A DNA stretch of 64,000 bases from REEP01 sp964517265 (GCA_964517265.1 CAZFBS010000003.1:124001-188000), one strand, 5' to 3'. Shown: positions 18,748-27,942, counted from the first letter of the stretch. The notes: generated by a model not told the origin, from the letters alone. Numbers and translations: made by a program.

Positions 18748-20790
18748 ATGAACAGGAGAGAAAAGACATCAGCTGCCGCTGCAAGTGGCGACGAGCCGAT
18801 TTGCAATCGGTCCAACAATCCAACCTTCAACGGCATCCTTGAGGCTCATCTCGATCGCCGCGACGTTCTGGTCGGCGGCCTTGCGGCGGCCGTCACGGGA
18901 TACTTCGGATCATCCTTTTTCGGGCTGGCATCACCGTTGGCGCAAGAGAAGACGCCGGAGAACCTGCTGGGGTTTGCGCCAATAAAGACAAGCAGCGCGG
19001 ATACAGTTACTGTTCCGCCGGGATACCGGACGCAAGTCATTCTCCGATGGGGCGAACCGCTCGACGGATCTTTCCCCGCCTTCAGCATTGATGCCTCAGG
19101 TGTCGATCAGGAAAGGCAGGTGGGCTCCCATCACGACGGCATGCACTTCTTCCCGATCGAAGGACAAAGTCCGTTTGAGGGCAGCTCGGCGGACGGGTTT
19201 CTGGTCGTCAATCATGAATACGTCGAGCCGCGCTTCCTGCACGCCGCAGCGGTCGGCACCGAGGCCGACAGCGATGGGTTCCCGCTGCTGGCAGGAGCGC
19301 GCGATGCCGATCAGGTGTTGAAGGAACTGAACGCCCACGGCGTCACCATCGCGCGCATCCGTAAGGGGGAGGACGGCAACTGGGCGCTTGAGCGCGACCC
19401 CCGCAATCGCCGGATCACCGGCTTGACACCGATCGCGATCAGCGGTCCCGTTCGCGGATCGAGTCTGGTCAAGACCAAGTACAGCCCTGACGGCACCATG
19501 ACCCGGGGCACCCTCAATAACTGCGCACACGGCGTCACGCCGTGGAACACCTACCTCGCGGCGGAAGAAAACTGGGCGGGCTACTTTCGGAATGGTGACC
19601 TTCTCGATCAGAAGCCCAATCTTCCCCGTGAGCATGGGCGCTACGGCGTGAAGACCGAAAGGTCCCGCTATGGCTGGGAACTTGCCGACAACGGTGCGGA
19701 CGAATTCCTGCGATTTGACGCCTCTGCCAAGGGCGCCGGCCCAGAGGACGATTACCGCAACGAGCCCAACACCTTCGGCTGGATTGTCGAGATCGATCCG
19801 TTCGATCCGGCCAGCACCCCGGTCAAACGCACCGCCCTCGGCCGCTTCGCCCATGAGGGGGTCGTGTTCGCGCCGCCAAGAGAAGGCAAGCCGGTCGTCT
19901 GTTACAGCGGCGATGATGCCCGGTTCGAGTACATCTATAAGTTCGTTAGCGCCAAGGCGTACCGGGCGGCAGTCAGCGGAGGCGATCTGCTCGATGAAGG
20001 TACGCTTTTCGTTGCCAAGTTCAATGAAGACGGCTCCGGGGAGTGGCTGCCGTTAATTCATGGTCGGAACGGATTGACGGCAGCCAACGGTTTTGTCGAT
20101 CAGGCTGACATCCTCGTCAGCACCCGGACCGCTGCGGACACCGTCGGCGCCACCAAAATGGATCGCCCGGAGTGGGGGGCGGTCGATCCGAAGACGGGCA
20201 TGGTGTACTTTACTCTGACCAACAACTCGCGGCGGACGCCGGATCAGGTCGATGCCGCCAACCCACGGGCGGAAAACACGTTCGGGCATATCATCCGCTG
20301 GCGCGAGGCGGGTGACGATCCCGCTGCGACGGCGTTTGCATGGGACCTTTTCGTCCTTGCGGGCGACCAGACGCAGGGCCGTGATCTTGGCGGCCGCCCG
20401 TTGACCGAGGACAACATTTTTTCAAGCCCCGACGGTCTCTGGTTCGATCACGACGGCCGGCTATGGATCCAGACCGATATCAGCGAAAGCGCTCTGAACC
20501 AGGGCGCTCATACGGTGTTCGGCAACAACCAGATGCTGGCGGCCGACCCCGTCAGCGGTGAGATCAGGCGGTTTCTGACCGGCCCGGTCGGGCAGGAAAT
20601 CACCGGCGTAGTCACCACACCGGACGGCAAGACGATGTTTGTCAATGTGCAGCATCCCGGCGCCACGACCTCGGCCGGGGATTTTGCCGCCGGGGTACTC
20701 AACAGCCACTGGCCGGACGGCGGGGACAGCTATCCCCGTTCTGCGACGGTTGCCATTACCAAGGAAGACGGCGGGGTGATCGGCACCTGA
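18748..20790 (+). CDS. phoX: PhoX-family alkaline phosphatase (DUF839)
   Basis: A 680-residue protein of the PhoX/DUF839 family, Ca2+- and Fe3+-dependent phosphomonoesterases that release phosphate in the periplasm. The N-terminus has a twin-arginine signal (HLDRRDVLVGGLAAAVTG, Arg37-Arg38), fitting Tat export of a folded metalloprotein. Later features match the family: FLVVNHEYVEPRFL, LNNCAHGVTPWNTYLAAEENW, ENTFGHIIRWRE, SPDGLWFDHDGRLWIQTD. The ATG at 18748 has AGGA just upstream; an ATG at 18694 would lengthen the N-terminus by 18 residues. No Pho box was identified. Enzymatic activity is inferred from the family. Confidence 0.85.
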   Translation: MNRREKTSAAAASGDEPICNRSNNPTFNGILEAHLDRRDVLVGGLAAAVTGYFGSSFFGLASPLAQEKTPENLLGFAPIKTSSADTVTVPPGYRTQVILRWGEPLDGSFPAFSIDASGVDQERQVGSHHDGMHFFPIEGQSPFEGSSADGFLVVNHEYVEPRFLHAAAVGTEADSDGFPLLAGARDADQVLKELNAHGVTIARIRKGEDGNWALERDPRNRRITGLTPIAISGPVRGSSLVKTKYSPDGTMTRGTLNNCAHGVTPWNTYLAAEENWAGYFRNGDLLDQKPNLPREHGRYGVKTERSRYGWELADNGADEFLRFDASAKGAGPEDDYRNEPNTFGWIVEIDPFDPASTPVKRTALGRFAHEGVVFAPPREGKPVVCYSGDDARFEYIYKFVSAKAYRAAVSGGDLLDEGTLFVAKFNEDGSGEWLPLIHGRNGLTAANGFVDQADILVSTRTAADTVGATKMDRPEWGAVDPKTGMVYFTLTNNSRRTPDQVDAANPRAENTFGHIIRWREAGDDPAATAFAWDLFVLAGDQTQGRDLGGRPLTEDNIFSSPDGLWFDHDGRLWIQTDISESALNQGAHTVFGNNQMLAADPVSGEIRRFLTGPVGQEITGVVTTPDGKTMFVNVQHPGATTSAGDFAAGVLNSHWPDGGDSYPRSATVAITKEDGGVIGT

Positions 20791-20948
20791 TCCGATCCTC
20801 GACTCTCGAAGCAGCAGATCGGCAAGCAAGGCGGCATCGGGACATTCTTCACCCCCTTGACCCCGGCGCACCAGCCGAGCGCTCGCCCGCAGATGACGCA
20901 CGAAGATGAATGGGCGGGCCCGACCTCGTCAATGGCCGGACCGCATCC

Positions 20949-21443
20949 TCAGGCGGCCGTGCCGGCGCGCTTCAAAGCGGCGAGTTCGGGCTCTTTGCCG
21001 AGGCGCTCGGCCAAGGCGGCTTCCGCTTTGGCCACAGCCTCGCCGCGGCTGGTCATGAACGGAGCATAGAGCTTGTCACGCCCCATGATGTGCGAGGTCA
21101 GCCAGTTCTTGAGGAACCCCAGAACTTCCCGATCATGGATAGTGTCCGGGTTGCTGCGATGACGATCGCGAATGTGCGTCACCTGGGTGCGCAGCACCTT
21201 GTGGGTATGGCGATGTGCATCGAGATCAGGGTAACCGCACGCCGTCATCAGCGCTTCTTCGCGAGCGAAATGGTAGGTCGTGTAATCCAACAACGCGTCG
21301 AGAACGCTGCTCACGGTCTCTCGACCTCTGCCGGCCTTGATCGCCTCGTCAAGCCGATTGACCATGCCGAGGAGAATCTGGTGGTCGCGATCGATGGACG
21401 GGTTTCCCACGCTCATCTCCTGGGTCCATTGCAGCACAGGCAT
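20949..21443 (-). CDS. Bacteriohemerythrin
   Basis: A 164-residue O2-binding diiron protein. The full ligand set is present: His21 (RDHQ), His58 (YHFAREE), Glu62, His77 and His81 (AHRHTH), and His118 with Asp123 (SHIMGRD), matching the HxxxE...HxxxH...HxxxxD pattern. Single-domain bacterial hemerythrins store or sense oxygen or NO. The Ala/Glu-rich C-terminal extension (about residues 130-164) exceeds the usual ~130-residue length. It is a stand-alone gene between phoX and a LysR regulator. In an organism with nitrogenase, a role in buffering oxygen is possible but is only inference. Confidence 0.9.
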   Translation of the reverse strand: MPVLQWTQEMSVGNPSIDRDHQILLGMVNRLDEAIKAGRGRETVSSVLDALLDYTTYHFAREEALMTACGYPDLDAHRHTHKVLRTQVTHIRDRHRSNPDTIHDREVLGFLKNWLTSHIMGRDKLYAPFMTSRGEAVAKAEAALAERLGKEPELAALKRAGTAA

Positions 21444-21667
21444 AATCAGAGGGTTCCTCGTTTACGGGTCTCATAGTTCACAGGGACGGATTGTTTCCCC
21501 TCGTGTAAATATATGGTCGCTGCGTGGGCAAACGCAGGCGGTTCCATGCGGCATGCTCTTTTTCGGGCTGGCAGCCCGCCGCGGCAACCGATCCGGATAG
21601 CGGGAATCTCGATTCTGGAGTCAAATGAACACTCGCTGCGAGCGCAAGCTGCCTGAGGTGGGGAGCC

Positions 21668-22576
21668 CTACAATGCAGCCAGACGCCCCGCATCCGCCCT
21701 GAGGCGTTCCCCGGCAAAGTCGACGAAGGTCCGGATCTTGGCGGCTGCGCGACTGCCTTCAGAGTGCAGGAGATGGATCGGCATCTCCCGGTCCTCGTAA
21801 TCGCGCAGCACCTCGATGAGCGCGCCGGACGTGATCTCGTCGGCGATCTGATAGGACAGGACGCGTGTGACGCCCCAGCCTGAGAGCGCCGCGTCGATCG
21901 CGGCGGCCATCGTGTTGACGAACAATCGGGGCTGGAGCTTGACCTGCTGTCGCCGGCGAGCGGAAACAAACTCCCAGATCGGCAGGTCGGACATGGTGGT
22001 CGGCAGGATCGTCCGATGGCTATGAAGAGCCTCGGGCGTCTTGAGGTCCGGCATTCGCGCAAGATAATCCGGCGCTGCGATCGTCATGCGACGGACGCTG
22101 CCCACCTTCGTCGCGAACAACGACGAGTCCGGGAGCTCGCCGATCCGGAGCGCGATGTCGAGTCCCTCATCGATCATGTTCACGACGCGATCGACGAACA
22201 GTGTGTGCGCTGTCACCGCCGGATACCGGTCGAGATAGTCTTGCAGGATGGGCGTGATCACCCGTTGACCGAATATCACCGGGGCGGTGATCCGCAGAGC
22301 GCCGACCGGAACCTGATGAGATCCCGCTGCCGACGCTTCCGCTTCGGAGAGATCGGTGAGGATGCGGACAGCGTCGCTGTACAGCCGCGCGCCGGCGTCG
22401 GTTAAAGCCACTTGACGGGTGGTGCGGGTGACAAGCTGCACGTTGAGCCGTGCCTCGAGGGCAGAGACGAACCGTGTCACTGCCGGGGGCGACATGTGAA
22501 GCCGCCGCGCGGCAGCGTTGAAGGCGCCCTCTTCGGCGACAGCGACAAACGTGGAGAGCGCGCGGAAGCGGTCCAT
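21668..22576 (-). CDS. LysR-family transcriptional regulator
   Basis: A 302-residue regulator: N-terminal winged helix-turn-helix (MDRFRALSTFVAVAEEGAFNA..., AARRLHMSPPAVTRFVSALEARL) and a C-terminal co-inducer-binding domain (ALRITAPVIFGQRVITPILQDYL). It belongs to the branch often divergent from oxidoreductase or hydrolase genes. ATG at 22576 has GGAA just upstream; an ATG at 22585 has no ribosome site. It is divergent from an exported alpha/beta hydrolase, and a perfect inverted repeat lies in the shared promoter region, so it probably controls that gene and itself. Confidence 0.9.
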   Translation of the reverse strand: MDRFRALSTFVAVAEEGAFNAAARRLHMSPPAVTRFVSALEARLNVQLVTRTTRQVALTDAGARLYSDAVRILTDLSEAEASAAGSHQVPVGALRITAPVIFGQRVITPILQDYLDRYPAVTAHTLFVDRVVNMIDEGLDIALRIGELPDSSLFATKVGSVRRMTIAAPDYLARMPDLKTPEALHSHRTILPTTMSDLPIWEFVSARRRQQVKLQPRLFVNTMAAAIDAALSGWGVTRVLSYQIADEITSGALIEVLRDYEDREMPIHLLHSEGSRAAAKIRTFVDFAGERLRADAGRLAAL

Positions 22577-22590
22577 CGATTCCATTTTAT

Positions 22591-22605
22591 GGAATAAACT
22601 ATTCC
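22591..22605. promoter_or_regulatory. Inverted repeat GGAATA-N3-TATTCC before the LysR gene
   Basis: The perfect 6-bp dyad GGAATAAACTATTCC lies 15 bases upstream of the LysR start in an AT-rich patch. The position and symmetry fit a LysR operator or autoregulatory site. No binding evidence is available. Confidence 0.45.
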
Positions 22606-22773
22606 CATAATCACACATTCTCCTATTCGGCGAAAGCGCTCAGTGTCTTTGTGACACGAGGACCCCACCGACTGCGGGAGAAACAGACCATGCTCCAAAT
22701 CCGTCGCTAATTCCAAAACGCTGCCACGGCGGCACAGGCGTGCCGCCGCTTGAGACCCCTAATGGAGGATCCC

Positions 22774-23751
22774 ATGTTGTCAAAACGCACAACCCTCGTC
22801 GCCGCCAGCGCTTTTGTTCTGAGCCTCGCGACGTTCGCCGTGAGCCCTCTCTCCGCCGTCGCGGAGACGACCGCAATGCACGCGGAGCCGGCGGAGGTTC
22901 GCTACCGTAGCGAGCAAATCGAAGGGCTCGACATCGCCTACCGGGAAGCCGGCGATCCGTCGCGCCCGACGGTGCTCCTGCTCCACGGCTTTCCGACCTC
23001 GTCGCATATGTTCCGCAACCTGATCCCGGTGCTCGCCGAGCGCTACCATGTGCTCGCCCCCGACTATCCGGGCTTCGGTGCGTCGTCGATGCCGCCTGCT
23101 TCGGAGTTCGACTACTCGTTCGCCAACCTGGCGCGGTTGATGACCCTGTTTCTCGAGAGCAAGGGCGTCGATCGGTACGCCGTCTACCTGATGGACTACG
23201 GCGCGCCCGTTGGCTACCGGATGTTCGCGACCGATCCGGAGCGGGTCACCGCCTTTATCATTCAGAACGGCAACGCCTACGAAGAGGGGTTGCGGGAATT
23301 CTGGGACCCGATCAAGGCCTACTGGGCCGAGCCGACATCCGAGAATGGCGACAAGCTTCGGGGGTTTCTGACCCTGGAGGCGACCAAGTGGCAGTTCACA
23401 CACGGCGCCAAGGATCCCGAGTTGATCAGCCCTGACAATTTCTGGCACGTCCAGTACCTGCTCGATCGGCCGGGCAATCAGGAGGTGCAACTCGAGTTGT
23501 TTCTCGACTACGGCACCAATGTGCTTGAATATCCGAAATGGCAGGCGTTGTTCCGCGAACATCAGCCGCCGACGCTGCTGGTGTGGGGTAAAAACGACCA
23601 CATCTTCCCGGAACAAGGGGCGCACCCCTACAAGCGTGATCTGCAGAACCTGCAGTTCCACCTGCTCGATACCGGACACTTTTCTCTCGAAGAATACGGA
23701 TCGGAAATCGCTTCCCGCATGCTCGGTTTTCTCGATGGTGCCGGATCGTAA
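22774..23751 (+). CDS. Exported alpha/beta hydrolase (haloalkane dehalogenase/epoxide hydrolase-like)
   Basis: A 325-residue protein with a signal peptide (about residues 1-30; LVAASAFVLSLATFAVSPLSAVAE). The mature part is an alpha/beta hydrolase: LLLHGFPTSSHMFRNLIP, DYPGFGASSMP, and the nucleophile region YLMDYGAPVGY, where Asp occupies the position of the usual Ser, as in haloalkane dehalogenases and epoxide hydrolases. The acid/base end is LVWGKNDHIFP and LDTGHFSLEEYG (His). ATG at 22774 follows ATGGAGGA. It is probably regulated by the divergent LysR gene. A strong terminator follows. Periplasmic location is unusual for this subfamily; the substrate is unknown. Confidence 0.85.
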   Translation: MLSKRTTLVAASAFVLSLATFAVSPLSAVAETTAMHAEPAEVRYRSEQIEGLDIAYREAGDPSRPTVLLLHGFPTSSHMFRNLIPVLAERYHVLAPDYPGFGASSMPPASEFDYSFANLARLMTLFLESKGVDRYAVYLMDYGAPVGYRMFATDPERVTAFIIQNGNAYEEGLREFWDPIKAYWAEPTSENGDKLRGFLTLEATKWQFTHGAKDPELISPDNFWHVQYLLDRPGNQEVQLELFLDYGTNVLEYPKWQALFREHQPPTLLVWGKNDHIFPEQGAHPYKRDLQNLQFHLLDTGHFSLEEYGSEIASRMLGFLDGAGS

Positions 23752-23781
23752 CCAAGACCGCGCATATCGAGCGTCCAAACG

Positions 23782-23810
23782 CCGCGCCGCCGCACAGGCG
23801 GCGCGGTTTT
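23782..23810 (+). terminator. Intrinsic terminator of the exported hydrolase gene
   Basis: Perfect 10-bp inverted repeat CCGCGCCGCC / GGCGGCGCGG with a 5-base loop (23792-23796), followed by TTTT, 30 bases after the stop codon. It separates this unit from the nif island. Confidence 0.85.
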
Positions 23811-24292
23811 GACGACGGTTTCCGCCGCTGGTCATTGACGCGAACGCTCATCTATTCAGATGCATCGCCAAAATGATCAACGCGCAGCCGGGGTGCCGAC
23901 CGGCGCGAACGAAAGGCGGCACCTTTGCGCGACGTTGTCGTTCCACTGAAGGAAGCAAAATTGCCATTAACCCCCGCAAGGGGTACGAACGGTGTCGGAA
24001 CCAACATGGTCAGACGCTAGGCAATGATCAAAAAACAGTCACCTTGCGTCGCCACCCGCATCCGCACCCCTACCTGCAAGCGACTGGTTCTGAATGATGT
24101 TTGGTCAGGCGGGGGAGAGGAAAACGAGCGCAGGCAAGTGGCACGGGCCTTGCGGTAGAGCCGCAAAGGGTGAAGCTCAAAAAGATGGTTTTGTTCTCGA
24201 GGGCAGGAAAAGGACAGCAATGAGCCGCCCGCATCTCCTGTGGTGTGGGTACGATATCCATAGTGCGTTCGGTATTTCGGGAGCGATCATCG
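23811..24292. other. nifA upstream region
   Basis: A stretch of about 480 bases with no convincing gene. It contains the sigma-54 promoter at 24139-24153 and then a leader of about 130 bases to the nifA start. I searched for NifA sites (TGT-N10-ACA) and NtrC-type sites (GCAC-N7-GGTGC) and found no exact match. Short overlapping open frames here look like chance. Confidence 0.5.
24139..24153 (+). promoter_or_regulatory. Sigma-54 promoter of nifA
   Basis: TGGCAC-GGGCC-TTGC matches the -24/-12 consensus exactly, with GG at 24140-24141 and GC at 24152-24153. Transcription would start near 24165. It implies that nifA expression needs RpoN and an enhancer-binding protein (NifA itself or NtrC). Confidence 0.85.
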
Positions 24293-25942
24293 ATGACCGC
24301 CGAATCCAGGACCAGCAACGCTCTGTCCCTTATCAGCATCTACGAGATCAGCAAGATCCTGACGTCGTCGATGAATCTCGAAGGCACGCTTCGGGCTGTG
24401 CTCAACCTGCTTTCATCGTACATGGAGATGCGCAGGGGCGTCGTCGCCATTCTCGGCGAGGACAACGAACTGAAGGTGGTCGCGGCGGCGGGTCTGTCGC
24501 CCGGCGAGGTCAGTCGCGGGGTCGCCGACCTGCCCGTGGAGGTCGCCGCCCGGGTGCTCTCCGGGCAGATGCCGCACGTCATCGAAGATGTGGCGGAAGA
24601 CCCGCTGCTCGCCGACTATGTGCGGGTGCCTGATCTGCTTGATGACGAGAAAATCTCGTTCATTGCGGTGCCGATCAAGACCGTCAGCAAGCCGTTCGGC
24701 GCTCTCGCCATCGCCCGCGTCTGGAATGACGAGAACACGATCAGCTTCGGCGAGGACGTGCGCTTCCTCACCATGGTCGCCAATCTGATCGCGCAGACCG
24801 TGAAACTTCACCAGAAAATAGCCGCCGCCGGTTCGGCCGATCCCGCCGCTCGAATGGAGAGTTCCGCTGCGCTTTATTCGCCCCGGCAGCGTTACACCCT
24901 CGACAACGTGATCGGCGTCAGCCGCCCGATGCAGCAGGTGTTCGCGCAGGTCCATCTGGTTGCACCGACCCGCTCGACGGTCGTCCTTCGCGGCGAAAGC
25001 GGCACCGGCAAGGAGGTCATCGCCCGCGCGCTGCACAACCTCAGCCCTCGCGCCGCCGGCCCGTTCGTCAAGGTCAACTGCGCGGCTCTTCCCGACACCC
25101 TTCTGGAATCCGAACTGTTCGGCCATGAGCGCGGCTCCTTCACCGGCGCGACCCAGGACCGCAAAGGCCGCTTTGAGCTCGCCGATGGGGGAACCCTCTT
25201 TCTCGACGAGATCGGCGATGTCTCGCCGACCTTCCAGGCCAAACTGCTGCGTGTCCTTCAGGAGCGCGAGTTCGAGCGGGTCGGCGGGACCAAAACGCTC
25301 AAGGTTGACGTCCGCGTGGTCTGCGCGACCAACCGCAATCTGGAGGAAGCGGTGGCGAAAGGCCAGTTTCGGGCTGATCTCTACTACCGGATCAACGTCG
25401 TTCCTGTGTTCATCCCGGCCCTGCGTGAGCGACCGGAGGATATCCTGCTGCTGGCCGATTATTTCCTCACCGCGTTCAACGCCGAGAACGGGCGCAGCCT
25501 GCGCTTTGCCGAAGGGGCGCTGAAGGTGATCACCGGCTGCAACTTTCCCGGCAATGTGCGTGAGCTCGAGAATTGCATCTACCGGGTAGCGACGATGACC
25601 CGGGGCGAGGTGATCGACGAGATCCATCTGCCGTGCCAGACCAGCTTCTGCCGGTGCGCCACCTTGCTGCCGCAGGCGGCGTACGGCGGCAGCGGCGCCG
25701 AGGAGCGTCGGGATGGCGACGATCGAAAGGCAGGTCTTGGCGAGGGCGCATTGGTTGCGGCCGACTGGCAGGACCTCGACGATCTCGGCGATCTCGATGC
25801 CTTGCCCCAGCGCGAGCGGCTGGTCCGGGTGATGGAAAAGGCCGGCTGGGTTCAGGCCAAGGCGGCGCGCCTGCTCGGCATGACGCCGCGCCAGGTCGGG
25901 TACGCCCTGCGCAAGTACAACATCGAGATCAAGCGCCTTTAG
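24293..25942 (+). CDS. nifA: Nif-specific sigma-54 activator NifA
   Basis: Transcriptional activator of nif genes, 549 residues. An N-terminal GAF domain (about 15-170) precedes the AAA+ module (about 200-430) with Walker A GESGTGKE (234-241), the sigma-54-contacting loop GSFTGA (281-286) and Walker B TLFLDEIG (301-308). A C-terminal Fis-type helix-turn-helix (about 508-549; AKAARLLGMTPRQVGYAL) binds DNA. Cysteines 416, 428, 448 and 453 have the spacing C-x11-C-x19-C-x4-C, the hallmark of oxygen-sensitive NifA proteins; an extra Cys455 follows. ATG at 24293 has GGGAG about 9 bases upstream; GTG at 24245 is an in-frame alternative. nifB lies 246 bases downstream behind its own sigma-54 promoter. 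Confidence 0.97.
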   Translation: MTAESRTSNALSLISIYEISKILTSSMNLEGTLRAVLNLLSSYMEMRRGVVAILGEDNELKVVAAAGLSPGEVSRGVADLPVEVAARVLSGQMPHVIEDVAEDPLLADYVRVPDLLDDEKISFIAVPIKTVSKPFGALAIARVWNDENTISFGEDVRFLTMVANLIAQTVKLHQKIAAAGSADPAARMESSAALYSPRQRYTLDNVIGVSRPMQQVFAQVHLVAPTRSTVVLRGESGTGKEVIARALHNLSPRAAGPFVKVNCAALPDTLLESELFGHERGSFTGATQDRKGRFELADGGTLFLDEIGDVSPTFQAKLLRVLQEREFERVGGTKTLKVDVRVVCATNRNLEEAVAKGQFRADLYYRINVVPVFIPALRERPEDILLLADYFLTAFNAENGRSLRFAEGALKVITGCNFPGNVRELENCIYRVATMTRGEVIDEIHLPCQTSFCRCATLLPQAAYGGSGAEERRDGDDRKAGLGEGALVAADWQDLDDLGDLDALPQRERLVRVMEKAGWVQAKAARLLGMTPRQVGYALRKYNIEIKRL

Positions 25943-26089
25943 GATTGAACGATACGCCCGCGCCGGCCGCCGGCGAGGCGCAGGCTTTCCAACAAGAACG
26001 TCGCAAGTCCGACACACACGTCCGACAGCCAACACCCCTGCCATTTGTCCAGCGCGAAGGAACCGCTTCGGATCAAGGTCTTGGCGATT

Positions 26090-26105
26090 TGGCACCCCTC
26101 TTGCA
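26090..26105 (+). promoter_or_regulatory. Sigma-54 promoter of nifB
   Basis: TGGCAC-CCCTC-TTGCA, an exact -24/-12 match about 85 bases before nifB. No TGT-N10-ACA activator site is seen in the 145 bases upstream; the only TGT there (near 26047) has GGA rather than ACA at the partner position. Confidence 0.85.
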
Positions 26106-26188
26106 GGCGCTCCCTCGTGCGACGACCGGAAACCGCCGCCAACTCACGAAAGCGACCCATTGCATCGGCAAGAGGAGTGTGAAAGCCC

Positions 26189-27688
26189 GTGACCCGTCGG
26201 ATCATTCCACTCGATGTCATTGCCAAGCGCCCCGCTTCCCGCATGTGCGGCGGCAGCACCGGTTGCAGCGCGCAGTCCGCTGCGTGCACGACCTCGGCGC
26301 CGGCGGCAGGTTCCCCAACCGACGATCTTCCCGCCTCGGTGCGGGAGCGGATCAAGGAGCATCCCTGCTATAGCGAAGAGGCGCATCACTTCTTCGCCCG
26401 GATGCACCTCGCCGTTGCGCCCGGCTGCAACATCCAGTGCCACTACTGCAACCGCAAGTACGACTGTGCCAACGAAAGCCGCCCCGGTGTCGTCAGCAAG
26501 GTGCTCTCGCCCGATGCGGCGATCGCCAAGGTGCTGGCGGTGGCGGCGCGGATGCCGCAGCTCTCGGTCGTCGGCATCGCCGGCCCGGGCGATCCGCTGC
26601 TCAACGCGGAGCGCACGTTCGCAACGTTCGCCGGCATTGCCGAAATGCTGCCCGACATCAAGCTGTGCCTGTCCACCAACGGCTTGGCGTTGCCCGATCA
26701 CATCGAGCGGATCAAGGCCCTCAACATCCATCACGTCACCATCACCATCAATGCCGTCGATTCGAACATCGCTCGCCGCATCTATCCCTGGATCGTTTAC
26801 GAAGGGCGTCGGTGGACAGGGCTTGAGGCGGCGCGCATCCTCATCGCCCGCCAGCTGGAGGGGCTATCGCTGCTCGTCGCCGCCGATGTTCTCGTCAAGG
26901 TCAATTCGGTGCTGATCCCCGGGATCAACGATCATCACCTTGCCGCGGTCAACGCCGCCATCAAGGCGCGCGGAGCGTTTCTTCACAATATCATGCCGCT
27001 GATCTCCGATCCCGCCCACGGCACCCACTTCGGCCTCACCGGTCAGCGCGGTCCGACCTCTTCGGAGTTGAAAGCGGTGCAGGACACGCTCGGCAGCGAC
27101 GCCAGGCTGATGAAGCACTGCCGCCAGTGTCGCGCCGATGCGGTCGGTCTGCTCGGGCAGGATCGCGGCCAGGAAGACTTCGCTCCGGCCGCCGCCGAGG
27201 CGATCGCCGCCGCTGCCGACAAGCGCAAGGACTACCGACAGATCGTCGACAAGGAGCGAACCGATCGACAGCGGGCCGCTACGGTCGCGACAGATACGCT
27301 GAAGGCCGTTGCCGCGCTCGAGAGAGCGAGACTTGTCGCCGTGTGCACCAAGGGTGGCGGGCGCGTCAACCAGCACTTCGGGCACGCCAGCGAATTCCAG
27401 ATTTTCGAGGTCGACCGAAACGGGGTGCGACTCGTCGGTCATCGCCGCGCCGGGCGGTACTGCCAGGGCGGCGCCGGCGAGGATGAGGTTCTCGATGCCG
27501 TCATCGCCGCCCTCGAGGGCGTGTCGGCCGTTTTGTGCGCCAAGATCGGCCGCTGCCCCGCAGAGCGCTTGAAGGCGGCCGGTATCGAGACCCTTGAGGA
27601 GTATGCCTTCCAGTACATCGAGCCGGCCGTCGCCGCCTACTTCCGGGCGCAGACGGCTTCGCTGCGTCCCACCGCGAGCTCGGCTTGA
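26189..27688 (+). CDS. nifB: Nitrogenase cofactor biosynthesis protein NifB
   Basis: Radical SAM enzyme that builds the NifB-co precursor of FeMo-co, fusing Fe-S units and inserting the central carbide. The 499-residue protein has the cluster motif CNIQCHYC (Cys80, 84, 87), additional N-terminal Cys residues, and the usual C-terminal NifX/NafY-like domain (from about 380; VCTKGGGRVNQHFGHASEF) connected by a charged linker. The start is probably GTG at 26189 with GAGGAG 11 bases upstream; the next in-frame ATG (26243) would remove the conserved N-terminus. It heads the operon nifB-fdxN-nifZ-nifT. Confidence 0.97.
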   Translation: MTRRIIPLDVIAKRPASRMCGGSTGCSAQSAACTTSAPAAGSPTDDLPASVRERIKEHPCYSEEAHHFFARMHLAVAPGCNIQCHYCNRKYDCANESRPGVVSKVLSPDAAIAKVLAVAARMPQLSVVGIAGPGDPLLNAERTFATFAGIAEMLPDIKLCLSTNGLALPDHIERIKALNIHHVTITINAVDSNIARRIYPWIVYEGRRWTGLEAARILIARQLEGLSLLVAADVLVKVNSVLIPGINDHHLAAVNAAIKARGAFLHNIMPLISDPAHGTHFGLTGQRGPTSSELKAVQDTLGSDARLMKHCRQCRADAVGLLGQDRGQEDFAPAAAEAIAAAADKRKDYRQIVDKERTDRQRAATVATDTLKAVAALERARLVAVCTKGGGRVNQHFGHASEFQIFEVDRNGVRLVGHRRAGRYCQGGAGEDEVLDAVIAALEGVSAVLCAKIGRCPAERLKAAGIETLEEYAFQYIEPAVAAYFRAQTASLRPTASSA

Positions 27689-27750
27689 CGGATACCGCGA
27701 CGAACCGGCGATCGAACACGCGAACCAATCAGCGAAAGGAGACGATGAAA

Positions 27751-27942
27751 ATGGCCTACAAGATCCTTACCGGACAGTGCTCCGCGTGCGGTGCCTGCGA
27801 GTTTGATTGCCCCAATTCCGCGATCACCATGAAAGGCGACAACTACGTCATCACTGCTGCCAAGTGCGGCGAGTGCGAGGGCTTTTTCGATGCGCCCCAG
27901 TGCGTTGCGCTGTGCCCCTCCGAAGCCATCGTCCATGCCTGA
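27751..27942 (+). CDS. fdxN: Ferredoxin FdxN (2[4Fe-4S])
   Basis: Small bacterial-type ferredoxin of 63 residues, found beside nifB in many diazotrophs, where it supplies electrons for NifB chemistry or nitrogenase. Two cluster motifs are visible: CSACGACEFDC and the longer CGECEGFFDAPQCVALC, the second with the spacing seen in nif-linked ferredoxins. Two starts are possible: ATG at 27751 has AGGAG 9 bases upstream, whereas ATG at 27745 is only 3 bases from it and would add Met-Lys. The 3' end overlaps nifZ by 8 bases. Confidence 0.92.
   Translation: MAYKILTGQCSACGACEFDCPNSAITMKGDNYVITAAKCGECEGFFDAPQCVALCPSEAIVHA

Noticed and set aside
23811..24138. NifA or NtrC sites upstream of nifA
   Set aside because: Every TGT in the region lacks an ACA at the N10 distance, and no GCAC-N7-GGTGC pattern was seen.
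24413..26095. 560-residue minus-strand frame across nifA and the nifB promoter
   Set aside because: It opposes clear NifA domains and would run through the nifB promoter; shadow frame.
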